Source: Ruegeria pomeroyi
GTDB lineage: Bacteria > Pseudomonadota > Alphaproteobacteria > Rhodobacterales > Rhodobacteraceae
Reading direction: 5' to 3'
DNA: 64,000 nt
Assembly (NCBI RefSeq): GCF_021405525.1
Contig: NZ_JAGQAG010000001.1
Location: 2,976,001-3,040,000 of the forward strand
The notes beneath the pieces are model-generated. The model did not search any database and was not told where the DNA came from. It worked only from the letters and a program-made list of their open reading frames with translations. The number at the start of each line of letters is the position of its first letter. The stretch's first letter is position 1. The position numbers were made by a program, and so were the translations under genes. This document shows, in pieces, positions 1 to 8,810 of this stretch.

Positions 1-1787
1 ACATCCTGACCATCAAGAACCTGCGTGTCGAGGGTCGCCCACCAGGGGGAACCTATGTGCCCATCGTCAAGGGCGTGTCGCTGAACGTGGCCAAGGGCGA
101 GGTGCTGGCCCTGATCGGCGAGAGCGGGTCGGGCAAGTCCACGATCTCGCTGGCCTCGATGGGCTTTGCCCGCCCCGGCTGCCGCATCTCGGGCGGCGAG
201 ATCTGGCTCAATGGGCGCGACATCATGAAACTGTCACCGCATGACCGCCACGCGCTGCGCGGGAACGAGGTCTCGTATGTGGCGCAATCGGCGGCGGCCA
301 GTTTCAACCCCGCCCTGCGGATCGGCAAACAGGTGATCGAGGCACCGCTCTGGCATGGCGCGGGCGATGCAGCGACCCTCACCGCCACCGCCGTCGATCT
401 TTATCGCAAGCTGGACCTGCCCAATCCCGACACCGTGGGTAACAAGTTCCCGCATCAGGTCTCGGGCGGTCAGTTGCAGCGGCTGATGGCGGCGATGGCC
501 ATGTCCTGCGGGCCGGATTTGCTGATCCTGGACGAACCCACAACGGCGCTGGACGTGACCACCCAGATTGAGGTGCTGAAGGCGTTCAAGGACATCATCC
601 GCGATCAGGGCACGGCGGCGATCTACGTGACCCACGACCTTGCGGTCGTGGCGCAGGTGGCGGATCGCATTCTTGTGCTGAAGAACGGTGAAATGGTCGA
701 GGAAGGACCAACCGCCCAGATCCTGCATGACCCGCAGCACGAATATACCCGCACGCTGATGGCGGCGGTTCGGCCCGCACCGCATCTGGTCGACCATGTT
801 GACGCCAGCGCGGCGCAAGCGCCGGTGATCTCGGCCCGCAACATCACCGCGGGCTATGGCGCGCTGACCATCCTGTCCGATGTCTCGGTTGACGTCCCCG
901 CCGCATCGGTCGTCGGGGTGATCGGCGAAAGCGGCTGTGGGAAAAGCACGCTGGCGCGGGTCGTCGCCGGCCTGACGCCGTTGCGAGAGGGAGAAATCAA
1001 GCTCGATGGGAAGGTCGCCGCTCCAAGCGTGAAGGATCGCCCCCGAGATACGCTCAAGGATTGCCAGATCGTGTTCCAGATGGCCGACACGGCGCTGAAC
1101 CCGCGCCAGCGGATCGGAGACATCCTGGGCCGCCCGCTAGAGTTCTATCAGGGCCTCAAGGGTCGCGCGCGTTTAGACAAGGTTGGCGAGCTTTTGGAAC
1201 TGGTTGACTTGCCGCGCAGCTTTGCCTCGCGCTTCCCGGGCGAATTGTCAGGCGGGCAAAAGCAACGCATCAATCTCGCTCGCGCGCTGGCCGCCGATCC
1301 AAAGGTAATTCTCTGTGACGAGGTGACATCGGCGCTGGATACCGTGGTAGCGGCGGGCGTTATCGACCTGCTGAAAACGCTCAAGGACAAGCTGGGTGTG
1401 GCCTATATGTTCATCAGCCACGACCTTTCTACGGTTGCCTCTTTCGCAGATGAGGTGGTGGTGCTCTACGCCGGGCGGGTGGTCGAGAAAGGACCGTCGA
1501 AGGCCGTCTTCAGCCCGCCTTTTCACCCCTATACCAAACTGCTCCTCTCCTCGGTCCCCGAGATGCGGCAAGGCTGGCTGGAGGGCGTGGCCGATACCGG
1601 CGAGGCCAAGGCCGCAAGCGCCGGCAGTGTCGTAATCGGAGCGAAGGGCTGCCCCTTTTCCAACCGTTGCACTCATGTGATATCTGGGACCTGCGACACC
1701 GTTGCACCGCCGCTCAGAGTGTTGTCCGATGGGTTGGAAATCGCCTGCCATCTGCCGACGGGCGAGTTGCCTGATCGAGGTCTTTGA
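1..1787 (+). CDS. Dipeptide/oligopeptide ABC transporter, fused double ATP-binding protein (5' end outside window)
   Basis: ATPase of a peptide/nickel-type (Dpp/Opp) importer; two DppD/DppF-like halves are fused in one chain. The open frame runs from base 3 without an upstream stop, and the residues before the first in-frame GTG (57) already look like an ABC N-terminus (ILTIKNLRVEG), so the true start lies outside the window. About 594 residues are visible. Domain 1 has Walker A GESGSGKST, signature VSGGQ and Walker B LLILDEPTT. Domain 2 has GESGCGKST, LSGGQKQR and VILCDEVTS. The C-terminal Cys-containing oligo_HPY segment (CPFSNRCTH) is typical of peptide importers. The permeases and binding protein are presumably upstream. 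The next gene starts 3 bp after the stop, suggesting one operon. The substrate cannot be read from the sequence. Confidence 0.92.
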   Translation, partial: ILTIKNLRVEGRPPGGTYVPIVKGVSLNVAKGEVLALIGESGSGKSTISLASMGFARPGCRISGGEIWLNGRDIMKLSPHDRHALRGNEVSYVAQSAAASFNPALRIGKQVIEAPLWHGAGDAATLTATAVDLYRKLDLPNPDTVGNKFPHQVSGGQLQRLMAAMAMSCGPDLLILDEPTTALDVTTQIEVLKAFKDIIRDQGTAAIYVTHDLAVVAQVADRILVLKNGEMVEEGPTAQILHDPQHEYTRTLMAAVRPAPHLVDHVDASAAQAPVISARNITAGYGALTILSDVSVDVPAASVVGVIGESGCGKSTLARVVAGLTPLREGEIKLDGKVAAPSVKDRPRDTLKDCQIVFQMADTALNPRQRIGDILGRPLEFYQGLKGRARLDKVGELLELVDLPRSFASRFPGELSGGQKQRINLARALAADPKVILCDEVTSALDTVVAAGVIDLLKTLKDKLGVAYMFISHDLSTVASFADEVVVLYAGRVVEKGPSKAVFSPPFHPYTKLLLSSVPEMRQGWLEGVADTGEAKAASAGSVVIGAKGCPFSNRCTHVISGTCDTVAPPLRVLSDGLEIACHLPTGELPDRGL

Positions 1788-1790
1788 AAC

Positions 1791-2285
1791 ATGCCCCCGA
1801 AACCACGCCGGTTTCCTGACTACCAAACCGCGCTAAAGGTGGCCTTTGACGAGGAGATCGCCGGCCGAGCCTATTTTCTGATGCTGGCAAGAAAGTATCC
1901 CGAGCAGCGTCAGGCGTTGCAATTGATCGCACGAATAGAGGCCGTCACGGCCAGCATCCTGCGGCCCCCAGTCACACGTGCTGAAATCACGCCGGGCGAT
2001 CCCGAGATCCTGAACAGCAAGGGTCAAGCCGAGGCGGCGGTCGAACAAAGGCCGTGGCTCGAGTTCGTCTGGTCTATGGCCAATGATTACCCCGCCTACA
2101 TCCAGGAGATGACCGATCTGCTGCATATTGCGCCATCCGCAGATCGAGCCGCCCTCGAAGCCTTGGTCGCGCATGAGCAGGCGATTGTCGATTTCGCCCT
2201 TGCCGAAACAAGGGGGGATAGCAAAAGCATGCAACCCCTGATCGATTTCCTGAGGCGCCACGGCGAGGATCAAACAAGCGCCTGA
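1791..2285 (+). CDS. Hypothetical protein, possible ferritin-like domain
   Basis: 164-residue soluble protein starting 3 bp after the ABC ATPase stop, so probably translated with it. No signal peptide or membrane segment is seen. It is helical, with acidic and histidine positions spaced as in ferritin-like bundles: FDEEIAGRAYF near residue 18, an IARIE helix near 47, and a second half with AHEQAIVDFALAE near 128. The ExxH of classic ferritins is not clear in the first half (E followed by TA), so metal binding is only a suggestion. The 3' end overlaps the convergent hydrolase gene by 16 bp. I do not recognise a named family. Confidence 0.6.
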   Translation: MPPKPRRFPDYQTALKVAFDEEIAGRAYFLMLARKYPEQRQALQLIARIEAVTASILRPPVTRAEITPGDPEILNSKGQAEAAVEQRPWLEFVWSMANDYPAYIQEMTDLLHIAPSADRAALEALVAHEQAIVDFALAETRGDSKSMQPLIDFLRRHGEDQTSA

Positions 2286-3466
2286 TAACTCAAAACCCTC
2301 AGCTGTCGGCGCAATGTGTAAGCGCTGGAGGGGATCAGTTGCGTCATCAGGATCACGGTCATCTCTTCGACCGGGTCCACCCAGAACGCGGTCGACGCCA
2401 TGCCGCCCCATGCGAATTCGCCGGGTGAGCCGACGATCCTGGCACGGACCGGGTCCAGCATCACCGACACGCCCAGGCCGAAGCCGATCCCTTCAAAGGT
2501 CGTTTCGCTGAAATGCGCCTGCCCCCGGCTGGCCAGATCGCCGCCCATCTGGTTCGACACCATCAGGTCGAACGTCTTGCGCCCCAGTAGCCTGCCGCCG
2601 TCATAGGCGCCGCGCTGCAACAGCATGGTCGCGAAACGCTGGTAATCGGCCATGGTCGAGACCAGCCCGCCACCACCGCTTTCCAGCGTGACCGGCGCGA
2701 GGCAGCGATCCTGACTGGCAGAGGGTACATATCCCCCGCCGGCATGATCATAAAGCGTCGCCAATCGTCCTGCCTTGTCCTCGGGCACCGAAAAGCCGGT
2801 ATCGGTCATGCCAAGCGGATCGAAGATCCGTGACTTGAGAAAACCGCCCAGCGTCTGGCCGCTGATCACCTCGATCAAGTGCCCCAGAACATCGGTCGAC
2901 AACCCATAGAACCACCGCGCACCGGGGTGAAAGGCCAACGGAAAAGCCGCCAGCGCCTCGACCGCCTCGGCCATGGTGGCAAAACCGCGGTCAAAATCGA
3001 GGCCCGACGCAGATAGCGCCTGTTCCAATGCGTTTCCACGCGGGTCGCCATAGACGATCCCTGCCTGATGCGTCAGCAGATCGTGAATGGTGATCTGACG
3101 CCGCGCGGGTTCGGTCTCGGTCAGGGCATGCCCCTCGCCTGTCCAGACCTGCGGATCGGCAAAAGCGGGCAGGAAGTCGGCGACTGGCTGATCAAGCTGG
3201 AACGCCCCTTCCTCGTACAGCATCAACAGGGCAAGCGAGGTCACCGGCTTGGTCATCGAGTAGATGCGCCAGATCGTATCCGGCGCCACCGCCCGCCCGG
3301 CCGCCGCGTCGGCATGGCCGGCCCGCTCGGAAAAGACGACCTGCCCCCGCCGCGCGATCTGCACCGCCAGACCGCTCAGGCGCCCGTCACGCACATGCCC
3401 CTCCATCCAGCGCGAAATGCGCCTCAGTCGGTTGGGGTCGACACCGTCGATATGGTCCTGCGGCAA
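2270..3466 (-). CDS. Serine hydrolase, class C beta-lactamase/esterase family
   Basis: 398 residues. It has the S-x-x-K nucleophile motif (YSMTKPVTS) and a Tyr motif (WFYGLSTD, the YxN-like position) of the penicillin-binding/EstB-like family (PF00144). No signal peptide is visible, which argues for a cytoplasmic esterase or amidase rather than a periplasmic beta-lactamase. I chose a TTG start at 3466 because a perfect AAGGAGG lies 7 nt upstream (3474-3480). The ATG at 3511 lies upstream of this ribosome site and would add 15 unlikely residues. It is divergent from a GcvA/AmpR-type LysR gene that may control it. The natural substrate is unknown. Confidence 0.85.
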   Translation of the reverse strand: MPQDHIDGVDPNRLRRISRWMEGHVRDGRLSGLAVQIARRGQVVFSERAGHADAAAGRAVAPDTIWRIYSMTKPVTSLALLMLYEEGAFQLDQPVADFLPAFADPQVWTGEGHALTETEPARRQITIHDLLTHQAGIVYGDPRGNALEQALSASGLDFDRGFATMAEAVEALAAFPLAFHPGARWFYGLSTDVLGHLIEVISGQTLGGFLKSRIFDPLGMTDTGFSVPEDKAGRLATLYDHAGGGYVPSASQDRCLAPVTLESGGGGLVSTMADYQRFATMLLQRGAYDGGRLLGRKTFDLMVSNQMGGDLASRGQAHFSETTFEGIGFGLGVSVMLDPVRARIVGSPGEFAWGGMASTAFWVDPVEEMTVILMTQLIPSSAYTLRRQLRVLSYQALV

Positions 3467-3574
3467 GGCCGGTCCTCCTTGATCCTTCGCCACAACTTTG
3501 CGGCAGATCATTCCCGGCTTTCAAGCGATGGATAATCGCCCTATAACACCATCAGAGTTATGCATGAGTTGGTC

Positions 3575-4504
3575 ATGAGCACCCGGCGACTTCCCCATCT
3601 GACATGGTTGCGTGCCTTCGAAGCATCCGCCCGGCATCTGAGTTTCACCCATGCCGCGCAGGAACTGAACCTGACCCAGGCCGCGATCAGCAAACAGGTC
3701 AAGCTGCTGGAGCATTACCTGCGCGAACCTCTGTTCGAGCGCAAACCCCGGAGCCTGGTGCTGACCAAGGTCGGCGCCGCCTATCTGCCAAAGGTCCGCG
3801 ACGGGTTCGAACGTCTGGCGGCGGGCACCGAAGAGGTATTTGGCCTCAGGCGGTCCGAGGTTCTGACCGTCCGCGCGCCGGTGGGCTATTCGGTCAACTG
3901 GATCGCACCCCGGCTTCAGGGCTTTTTCGACCGTCACCCGGAGAGCGAGGTGCGGCTGGTGTCCAGCGTCTGGGGCGACCAGTTCGACAACGAGCGGTTC
4001 GACCTTGACATTCAGTACGGCACCGGCAGGTGGCCGGGCTACACGGCCGAACGGCTGACATGGGAGGTGATCAAGCCGGTATGCGCCCCCGCGTTGCTGG
4101 ACGGGGAACGGGCGCTTCGGCAGCCCGAAGACCTTGTCCATCACCGCCTGCTGCATGTCCTGGGATACGAGGAAGGCTGGGCCGACTGGCTACGTTACGC
4201 CCGGACCACCGGAGTGAACTCCGGTCAGGGTCTGCAATTCGATACCTCGCTGCTGGCCTTTGAATTCGCGGCGCGCGGGGGCGGGGTAGCGTTGGCGCGA
4301 TCCTCGATGCTGGGCGTCGAAATAGAACGCGGGCGCCTGGTCACCCCCTTCGAGATCGAGGCCCCCCTGCAAGAGGCGTTCTATCTGATCTCGCCCGAGA
4401 CAGGCCGCGACCATCCGGATGCGCGCAAGTTCAGCGACTGGCTTGTCGAGACTGCGGCGAACGACCCCGAGAACCGGAGGATCCGGACAACCTATCGCAC
4501 TTGA
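3575..4504 (+). CDS. LysR-family transcriptional regulator, GcvA/AmpR-like
   Basis: 309 residues. The N-terminal winged helix-turn-helix (LRAFEASARHLSFTHAA, then LNLTQAAISKQVK) is typical of the GcvA/AmpR branch of LysR regulators, and a substrate-binding PBP2 domain follows from about residue 90. The start at 3575 matches the usual MSxRLPxL beginning of GcvA relatives; the in-frame ATG at 3560 would add five residues, and neither start has a convincing ribosome site. The gene is divergent from the serine hydrolase at 2270-3466, the classical geometry of a LysR regulator and its target. It converges on the cation diffusion facilitator with a 20 bp gap. Confidence 0.9.
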   Translation: MSTRRLPHLTWLRAFEASARHLSFTHAAQELNLTQAAISKQVKLLEHYLREPLFERKPRSLVLTKVGAAYLPKVRDGFERLAAGTEEVFGLRRSEVLTVRAPVGYSVNWIAPRLQGFFDRHPESEVRLVSSVWGDQFDNERFDLDIQYGTGRWPGYTAERLTWEVIKPVCAPALLDGERALRQPEDLVHHRLLHVLGYEEGWADWLRYARTTGVNSGQGLQFDTSLLAFEFAARGGGVALARSSMLGVEIERGRLVTPFEIEAPLQEAFYLISPETGRDHPDARKFSDWLVETAANDPENRRIRTTYRT

Positions 4505-4524
4505 GGCGTGGCGCTCTATCGGGC

Positions 4525-5415
4525 TCAGTCGAGTACCACGATGCCGGAGTGTTTCTGCTTGTGCTCGGGTTCGACATGGATGGTGATCTTGGCGCCCTCC
4601 ACGGCCTCTTTCAGCGCCGCTTCGACGCGGTCGCAAATCTCATGCGCGTCAAACACCGTGGTCTCGCCCGGGACCACAAGGTGAAAGTCGATAAAGGTGG
4701 CCTGCCCCGCGTGCCGGGTTCTGAGATCATGCGCCTCGACCGCGCCGCCCGCCTCCCTCGAGATGATGTCGCGCACCTTGGCCAGCGTATCCTCTGACAC
4801 CGCTTCGTCCATCAACCCGCTGAGCGACTGGCGCACCAGGTGAAAGCCGGACCAGAGGATATTGACCGCGACCAAGGCCGCCATCAGCGGATCAAGCAGC
4901 CACCAGCCGGTGACGATGGCCAGCAATATCCCCAGCGCCACCCCGGCCGAGGTGATCACATCGGTAAAGAGATGCTTGCCATCCGCCACCAGCGCCGGAG
5001 AGCGGACGGCGCGACCACGCCGCACCAGAACCCAGGCCCAGATCGCATTGATCACCGTGGCAGCGCCGTTGACCAGCAACCCCTCGATCGGCAGGTCCAT
5101 CGCCCGGGGGGCCAGAAACCCCGCATAGGCCTCGCGCAGGATGAGCAGCGCGGCGACGATGATCATGACCCCCTCAAGCACGGCGCTGAAGAACTCGGCC
5201 TTGTGGTGCCCGTAGGGGTGAGACGCATCCGCCGGTCGTGCTGCGATACGGATGGCAATGAGCGCTGCGATGGCCGTTGCCACGTTGACGGTGCTTTCAA
5301 GCGCATCCGCAAGCAGCGCGACAGAACCCGTGAGCCACCAAGCAAGCGTTTTGATGCCCAGAACAAGGGCACCGACGAAGATGCTGGCAATGGCGATCCG
5401 GATGGTCGCGGACAT
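4525..5415 (-). CDS. Cation diffusion facilitator family transporter
   Basis: 296-residue inner-membrane divalent metal/proton antiporter of the CDF family (Zn, Fe, Mn, Cd or Co efflux). About six hydrophobic segments fill residues 1-200. Candidate metal ligands are in ALLADALES (TM2 region), HPYGHHKAEF (loop) and GKHLFTDVITS (TM5, HxxxD). The cytoplasmic C-terminal domain (residues 205-290) ends in a His-rich tail (HVEPEHKQKH). An HxxxD pair in TM5 usually goes with Zn or Cd, but the metal is not assigned. GGAGGGAAT just before the ATG supports the start. It is a single gene facing the LysR regulator tail to tail. Confidence 0.92.
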   Translation of the reverse strand: MSATIRIAIASIFVGALVLGIKTLAWWLTGSVALLADALESTVNVATAIAALIAIRIAARPADASHPYGHHKAEFFSAVLEGVMIIVAALLILREAYAGFLAPRAMDLPIEGLLVNGAATVINAIWAWVLVRRGRAVRSPALVADGKHLFTDVITSAGVALGILLAIVTGWWLLDPLMAALVAVNILWSGFHLVRQSLSGLMDEAVSEDTLAKVRDIISREAGGAVEAHDLRTRHAGQATFIDFHLVVPGETTVFDAHEICDRVEAALKEAVEGAKITIHVEPEHKQKHSGIVVLD

Positions 5416-5991
5416 CGATTCCCTCCAATGCGGCAGGTGGACTGAGTAGCCCCGTCAGCGGCAACGGGCAAGCGATGCCTCGCTCCGCGACCAGCTCGGT
5501 CTTGCAACGAGGGCAGAGCCTCGGCTGGACGACGTTCTCCGTGGCCCCACCCCCCTGCGTTGCGCCGCGACAGGATCACCGAAATGACAAAGGCGATGGC
5601 CGTGATGGCACTGAGCGTTTCCCAAAAGGAGGCCAGCAGCGAGATCGACAGCGCGATGACCCCGCTTTTGAAGAAACTCGGCAGCCATCCACCGATCTGA
5701 GCCAGCCGCGCCTCGGGGCAGTTCATACCGGTACCCGATTCGGGCATGGATTCGGCCAAAGGCTGGAACAGCCATGGGGGTGACCGGGGCTTGTGGGCAT
5801 TTGCAAGTCGCGCCTTTGGCAACAGTGGCGGTACCGGGCAGCACAGCCTCTTGGCTCGTGCAACTTTCCTCAAAGTTCTTTCGGTTTGCTGGCTGGACCC
5901 TCCGAAAAGCTGGCGAATATTCGTCATAGCTGATGTGTTGCCGTCGAAAAAAATTTATAAGATGCAAAGGAGAGTAACCTTAGGAAATATC
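5416..5991. other. 576 bp region without an intact gene; possible frameshifted minus-strand small membrane/zinc-ribbon gene
   Basis: No convincing intact gene. On the minus strand, from about 5727 to 5560, one frame encodes a hydrophobic stretch (GVIALSISLLASFWETLSA, then AIAFVISVILSRR). After a G-rich run (plus strand C4-A-C6, 5545-5555) the neighbouring frame reads RLCPRCKTELVAERGIAC, a CxxC zinc-ribbon-like segment. A one-base slip in the run would join them, so this may be a decayed or frameshifted gene. No good ribosome site is seen, and the joined frame would run into the cation transporter gene. The right part (5730-5991) is the leader of the AraC-family gene and is AT-richer. Confidence 0.35.
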
Positions 5992-7077
5992 ATGCAACTC
6001 GACTTGTTGCCCCCTCAGGACAGAGGCCAGCTCCATTCGGTTTTCGTGGTGGTGCCGCGGTTCAACCTGACGACCCTGATCACGATGATCGAAACCATGC
6101 GGATCGGGAATTACCTGTCTTCCGAGCGGCTGTTCTCATGGGAAGTCACCTCGTTCGATGGGCTGAAACTGGGCGCCAGCAATGGCGTGCGGGTGCATCT
6201 GGACGTCGAGCCAGACCAGACCGCACCGGCCGACCAGGTCTTTGTGCTGGCCAGCTGGGGGGGCGAGCATTACCAGAACAAGGCGCTGGCCTCGTGGCTG
6301 CGCAAGCGCGCGCGGCGGGGCGAGCGCATCTGCGCGGTCGAGCTTGGCTGCTATCTGGTCGCCCGTGCCGGCCTGATGGATGGCAAGGAAGCCACGACCC
6401 ATTGGTCCTGGATCAACGGTTTCCAAGAGAAGTTCGACCAGATTTCCGTGGTCGAACAGCTGTTTACCATCGACGGGCGGATCCTGACCTGTGCCGGTGG
6501 CATGGCGGGTGTCGACCTGATGCTGCGGCTGATAGAGCAGTCGCACGGGGCCAGTTTCTCGGGCGAGATTGCCGACCAGATGCTGCATAACCCGATCCGC
6601 AAGGGGTCCTCCTCGCAGCGCCGGACCATGGGGCGCGGGACGGAATCGATCCTGCCGCTGGTGCGGCAGGCGATGACCCTGATCGAACGCAACATCGAAG
6701 AGCCGCTGACCGTGCCCCAAATCGCCGCCGCGCTGGACGTGTCACAACGCCAGCTGGAGCGGCAGTTCAAGAAACACGTGGGCTGTACCGTGGTCCAGTT
6801 CGGCCTGCTGCGCCGGTTGCAGAACGCACGCGTCCTGCTGATCGCGACCGAACTCAGTGTGCGCGAGATCGCCACCGCCTCGGGCTTCAACACGCTGTCG
6901 CATTTCTCGTATTCGTTCAGCAAGTTCTTCGGGCGCAGGCCGTCGGAATATCGCGAGGCTTGGCCGTCGAACGAGACCGCGCCGACATGGCCGGGCACCC
7001 TGTCGGATTTCCTGCACGCGCTCAATTCGGGGGACAAGCGCTCTAAAGCGCCGCTCGCACCTCCCGAAGGGCGTTGA
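5992..7077 (+). CDS. GlxA/CdhR-type AraC-family regulator with DJ-1/PfpI-like domain
   Basis: 361 residues. Residues 10-195 form a glutamine-amidotransferase-like (DJ-1/PfpI) sensor domain. The position aligned with the catalytic Cys of DJ-1 appears to be Glu117 (ICAVELGC), so the domain is probably a ligand sensor rather than an enzyme. Residues 225-325 hold two AraC helix-turn-helix motifs (VPQIAAALDVSQRQLERQFKK and VREIATASGFNTLSHFSYSF). Start 5992 is chosen because TAGGAAAT precedes it; the ATG at 5962 is an alternative. Regulators of this type (CdhR, GbdR) control carnitine and betaine catabolism, and the convergent neighbour is carnitine-dehydrogenase-like. The two genes overlap tail to tail by 35 bp. 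Confidence 0.9.
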   Translation: MQLDLLPPQDRGQLHSVFVVVPRFNLTTLITMIETMRIGNYLSSERLFSWEVTSFDGLKLGASNGVRVHLDVEPDQTAPADQVFVLASWGGEHYQNKALASWLRKRARRGERICAVELGCYLVARAGLMDGKEATTHWSWINGFQEKFDQISVVEQLFTIDGRILTCAGGMAGVDLMLRLIEQSHGASFSGEIADQMLHNPIRKGSSSQRRTMGRGTESILPLVRQAMTLIERNIEEPLTVPQIAAALDVSQRQLERQFKKHVGCTVVQFGLLRRLQNARVLLIATELSVREIATASGFNTLSHFSYSFSKFFGRRPSEYREAWPSNETAPTWPGTLSDFLHALNSGDKRSKAPLAPPEGR

Positions 7078-7996
7078 GCACGGCGACGATCTCGCGGTCA
7101 CGCTGCGCCGCCATGTCGGCAAAATGCCGGTCACCGGCGACGGCATTGCAGCCATCGACCATGCGGTCGCGCAATTCTTGCGTCAGCTCGGGCGCCTGAA
7201 GCCGGGTCCAGGGCAGTTTCAGCGCCGGGCCGAACTGATCCAGATTGGTGGCCATGCCGCCCGCGCCACAGGCGACGTGAAATGCCATGCATTGCCCCTG
7301 GCTGACCATGCGCGGCGCCGGGCCGTTCATCAGTGCGATGTCGATATCCTCGGGCGTGGCCTCGCCATTGGCGACCATGTGCAGCGCCTCGCGCCACAGC
7401 GCCTCTTGCAGACGTGTCGCGACAAAGCCGGGGATCTCCTTTTTCATCATCAACGGCGCCTTGCCCGCGATCCGATAGAATTCACCGGCCCATTTCACCG
7501 CCGCCGGGTCGGTTTTCTCGCCGCCCACGATCTCGACCAGCGGCAACAGATAAGGCGGGTTGAACGGATGCCCGATCACCGTGCGTCCGGGCGTTTCGCA
7601 ATTGGCCTGAATGTCGGTCATCATCAGGCCCGAGGTCGAGGAGCCGATCACCACAGTCTCGGGCACGATGCGCCCCAGCCGGTGATAAAGCGCCTGTTTC
7701 ATCGCCAGATTTTCGGGCGCGCTTTCCTGGATGAACCCCGCCCCCTCGACCGCCGCGTCAAGGTCATGAACGACGCGCAGCCGGTCCAGCGACGCGCCCG
7801 GAGCAAGCCCCAATGCAGTCAGGCTGATCCAGGCGGTATCGAGGATGGTGCGAAACGCCCCCTCCTCGGCCGGGTCGTGCAGATAGCTGGTGACGTCATA
7901 TCCCCGCGCCAGGAAATGCGCCGCCCAGCCGCCGCCGATGGGACCACCGCCGATACTGGCGACACGGGTGATGGAGGTGGGATCGGGATACATCAT
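7043..7996 (-). CDS. L-carnitine 3-dehydrogenase-like 3-hydroxyacyl-CoA dehydrogenase family protein
   Basis: 317 residues. The N-terminal Rossmann fold is GGGPIGGGWAAHFL; SSTSGL and GHPFNPPYLLPLVEVV-like segments are conserved, and the C-terminal helical domain has WREALH and GPALKLPWT. These match, from memory, bacterial carnitine dehydrogenases, which oxidise L-carnitine to 3-dehydrocarnitine with NAD+. The start at 7996 overlaps the upstream hydratase stop in an ATGA arrangement, so the two are translationally coupled. This is the last gene of a minus-strand operon starting with the aldehyde dehydrogenase. Activity on other beta-hydroxy acids (such as hydroxybutyrate analogues) is possible. 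Confidence 0.8.
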   Translation of the reverse strand: MMYPDPTSITRVASIGGGPIGGGWAAHFLARGYDVTSYLHDPAEEGAFRTILDTAWISLTALGLAPGASLDRLRVVHDLDAAVEGAGFIQESAPENLAMKQALYHRLGRIVPETVVIGSSTSGLMMTDIQANCETPGRTVIGHPFNPPYLLPLVEIVGGEKTDPAAVKWAGEFYRIAGKAPLMMKKEIPGFVATRLQEALWREALHMVANGEATPEDIDIALMNGPAPRMVSQGQCMAFHVACGAGGMATNLDQFGPALKLPWTRLQAPELTQELRDRMVDGCNAVAGDRHFADMAAQRDREIVAVLNALREVRAAL

Positions 7997-8796
7997 TCGC
8001 CCTTGAACCTGGGTTCGCGTTTCTCGACAAAGGCGGCCACGCCTTCGGCGGCATCGTCGGATTTCAGCATCTTGCGATAGGTCGGCATCGGGTCGGTGCG
8101 CATCTTGTGGAACGCCTGTTCCAGCGGCACGCATTCGATCTCGCGCTGAACCTCTTTCACCGATTGCATGGCCAAGGGCGCCGACCAGGCGATCGAGGCG
8201 GCCCATTCGCGCGCCGCATCCATCAGTTGCTCCTTGGGCACCACCTTGTTGACCAGACCGTAATGGGCGGCCTCGGTCGCCGACATGCGGCGACCCAGCA
8301 GGAACATCTCCATCGCGATGTTATGCGGAATGCGCCGGGGCAGACGTTGCAGCGCGCCCGCATCCGGCACGATGCCCAGCGGCATTTCCGGCAGGCCGAA
8401 TTCCACGTGATCGGCGGCGATCAGCAGGTCGCAGGCCATCGCCATCTCGAACCCGCCGCCGATGGCCAACCCGTTGATCGCGGCAATGACCGGCTTGTTC
8501 AGCGACCAGTTTTCGGTCAGGCCGGTAAAGCCACCGAACCCGTAGTCGTCGCTCTCCCACCAGTTATCAAGCTGCATCTCGCCCGCGTTCAGCGCCTTCA
8601 GATCCCAGCCCGCGCTGAAGATCTTGTCGCCGCCACCGGTCAGGATCGCGCAGCGCAACTCCTTGTCCTCGTGCAGTTCCTGAAACGCCGCCGCCAATGC
8701 CTGGCTGGTCGGCACGTCGATGGCGTTGACCTTGCCACGCGACAGCGTGACCTCAAGAACATGGCCGTCACGGCGGGTGCTGACACCTTCGCTCAT
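7993..8796 (-). CDS. Enoyl-CoA hydratase/isomerase, CaiD (carnitinyl-CoA dehydratase)-like
   Basis: 267-residue crotonase-fold protein. Segments FSAGWDLKA, GGFTGLTE, KPVIAAINGLAIGGGFE and PEMPLGIVPD closely resemble E. coli CaiD, which hydrates crotonobetainyl-CoA to carnitinyl-CoA. Start 8796 is chosen because GGAGGAG lies about 6 nt upstream; a GTG at 8814 would overlap the upstream gene. It is operonic with the monooxygenase upstream and the carnitine dehydrogenase-like gene downstream (ATGA overlap). A CaiB-type CoA-transferase domain is encoded across the divergent promoter (12706-14817). The substrate is inferred, since the crotonase family is functionally broad. Confidence 0.82.
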   Translation of the reverse strand: MSEGVSTRRDGHVLEVTLSRGKVNAIDVPTSQALAAAFQELHEDKELRCAILTGGGDKIFSAGWDLKALNAGEMQLDNWWESDDYGFGGFTGLTENWSLNKPVIAAINGLAIGGGFEMAMACDLLIAADHVEFGLPEMPLGIVPDAGALQRLPRRIPHNIAMEMFLLGRRMSATEAAHYGLVNKVVPKEQLMDAAREWAASIAWSAPLAMQSVKEVQREIECVPLEQAFHKMRTDPMPTYRKMLKSDDAAEGVAAFVEKREPRFKGE

Positions 8797-8810
8797 CGGG
8801 GTCTCCTCCA

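Noticed and set aside
2270-3466. Antibiotic-resistance beta-lactamase
   Set aside because: S-x-x-K family membership does not show beta-lactam hydrolysis, and no signal peptide is present; esterase is at least as likely.
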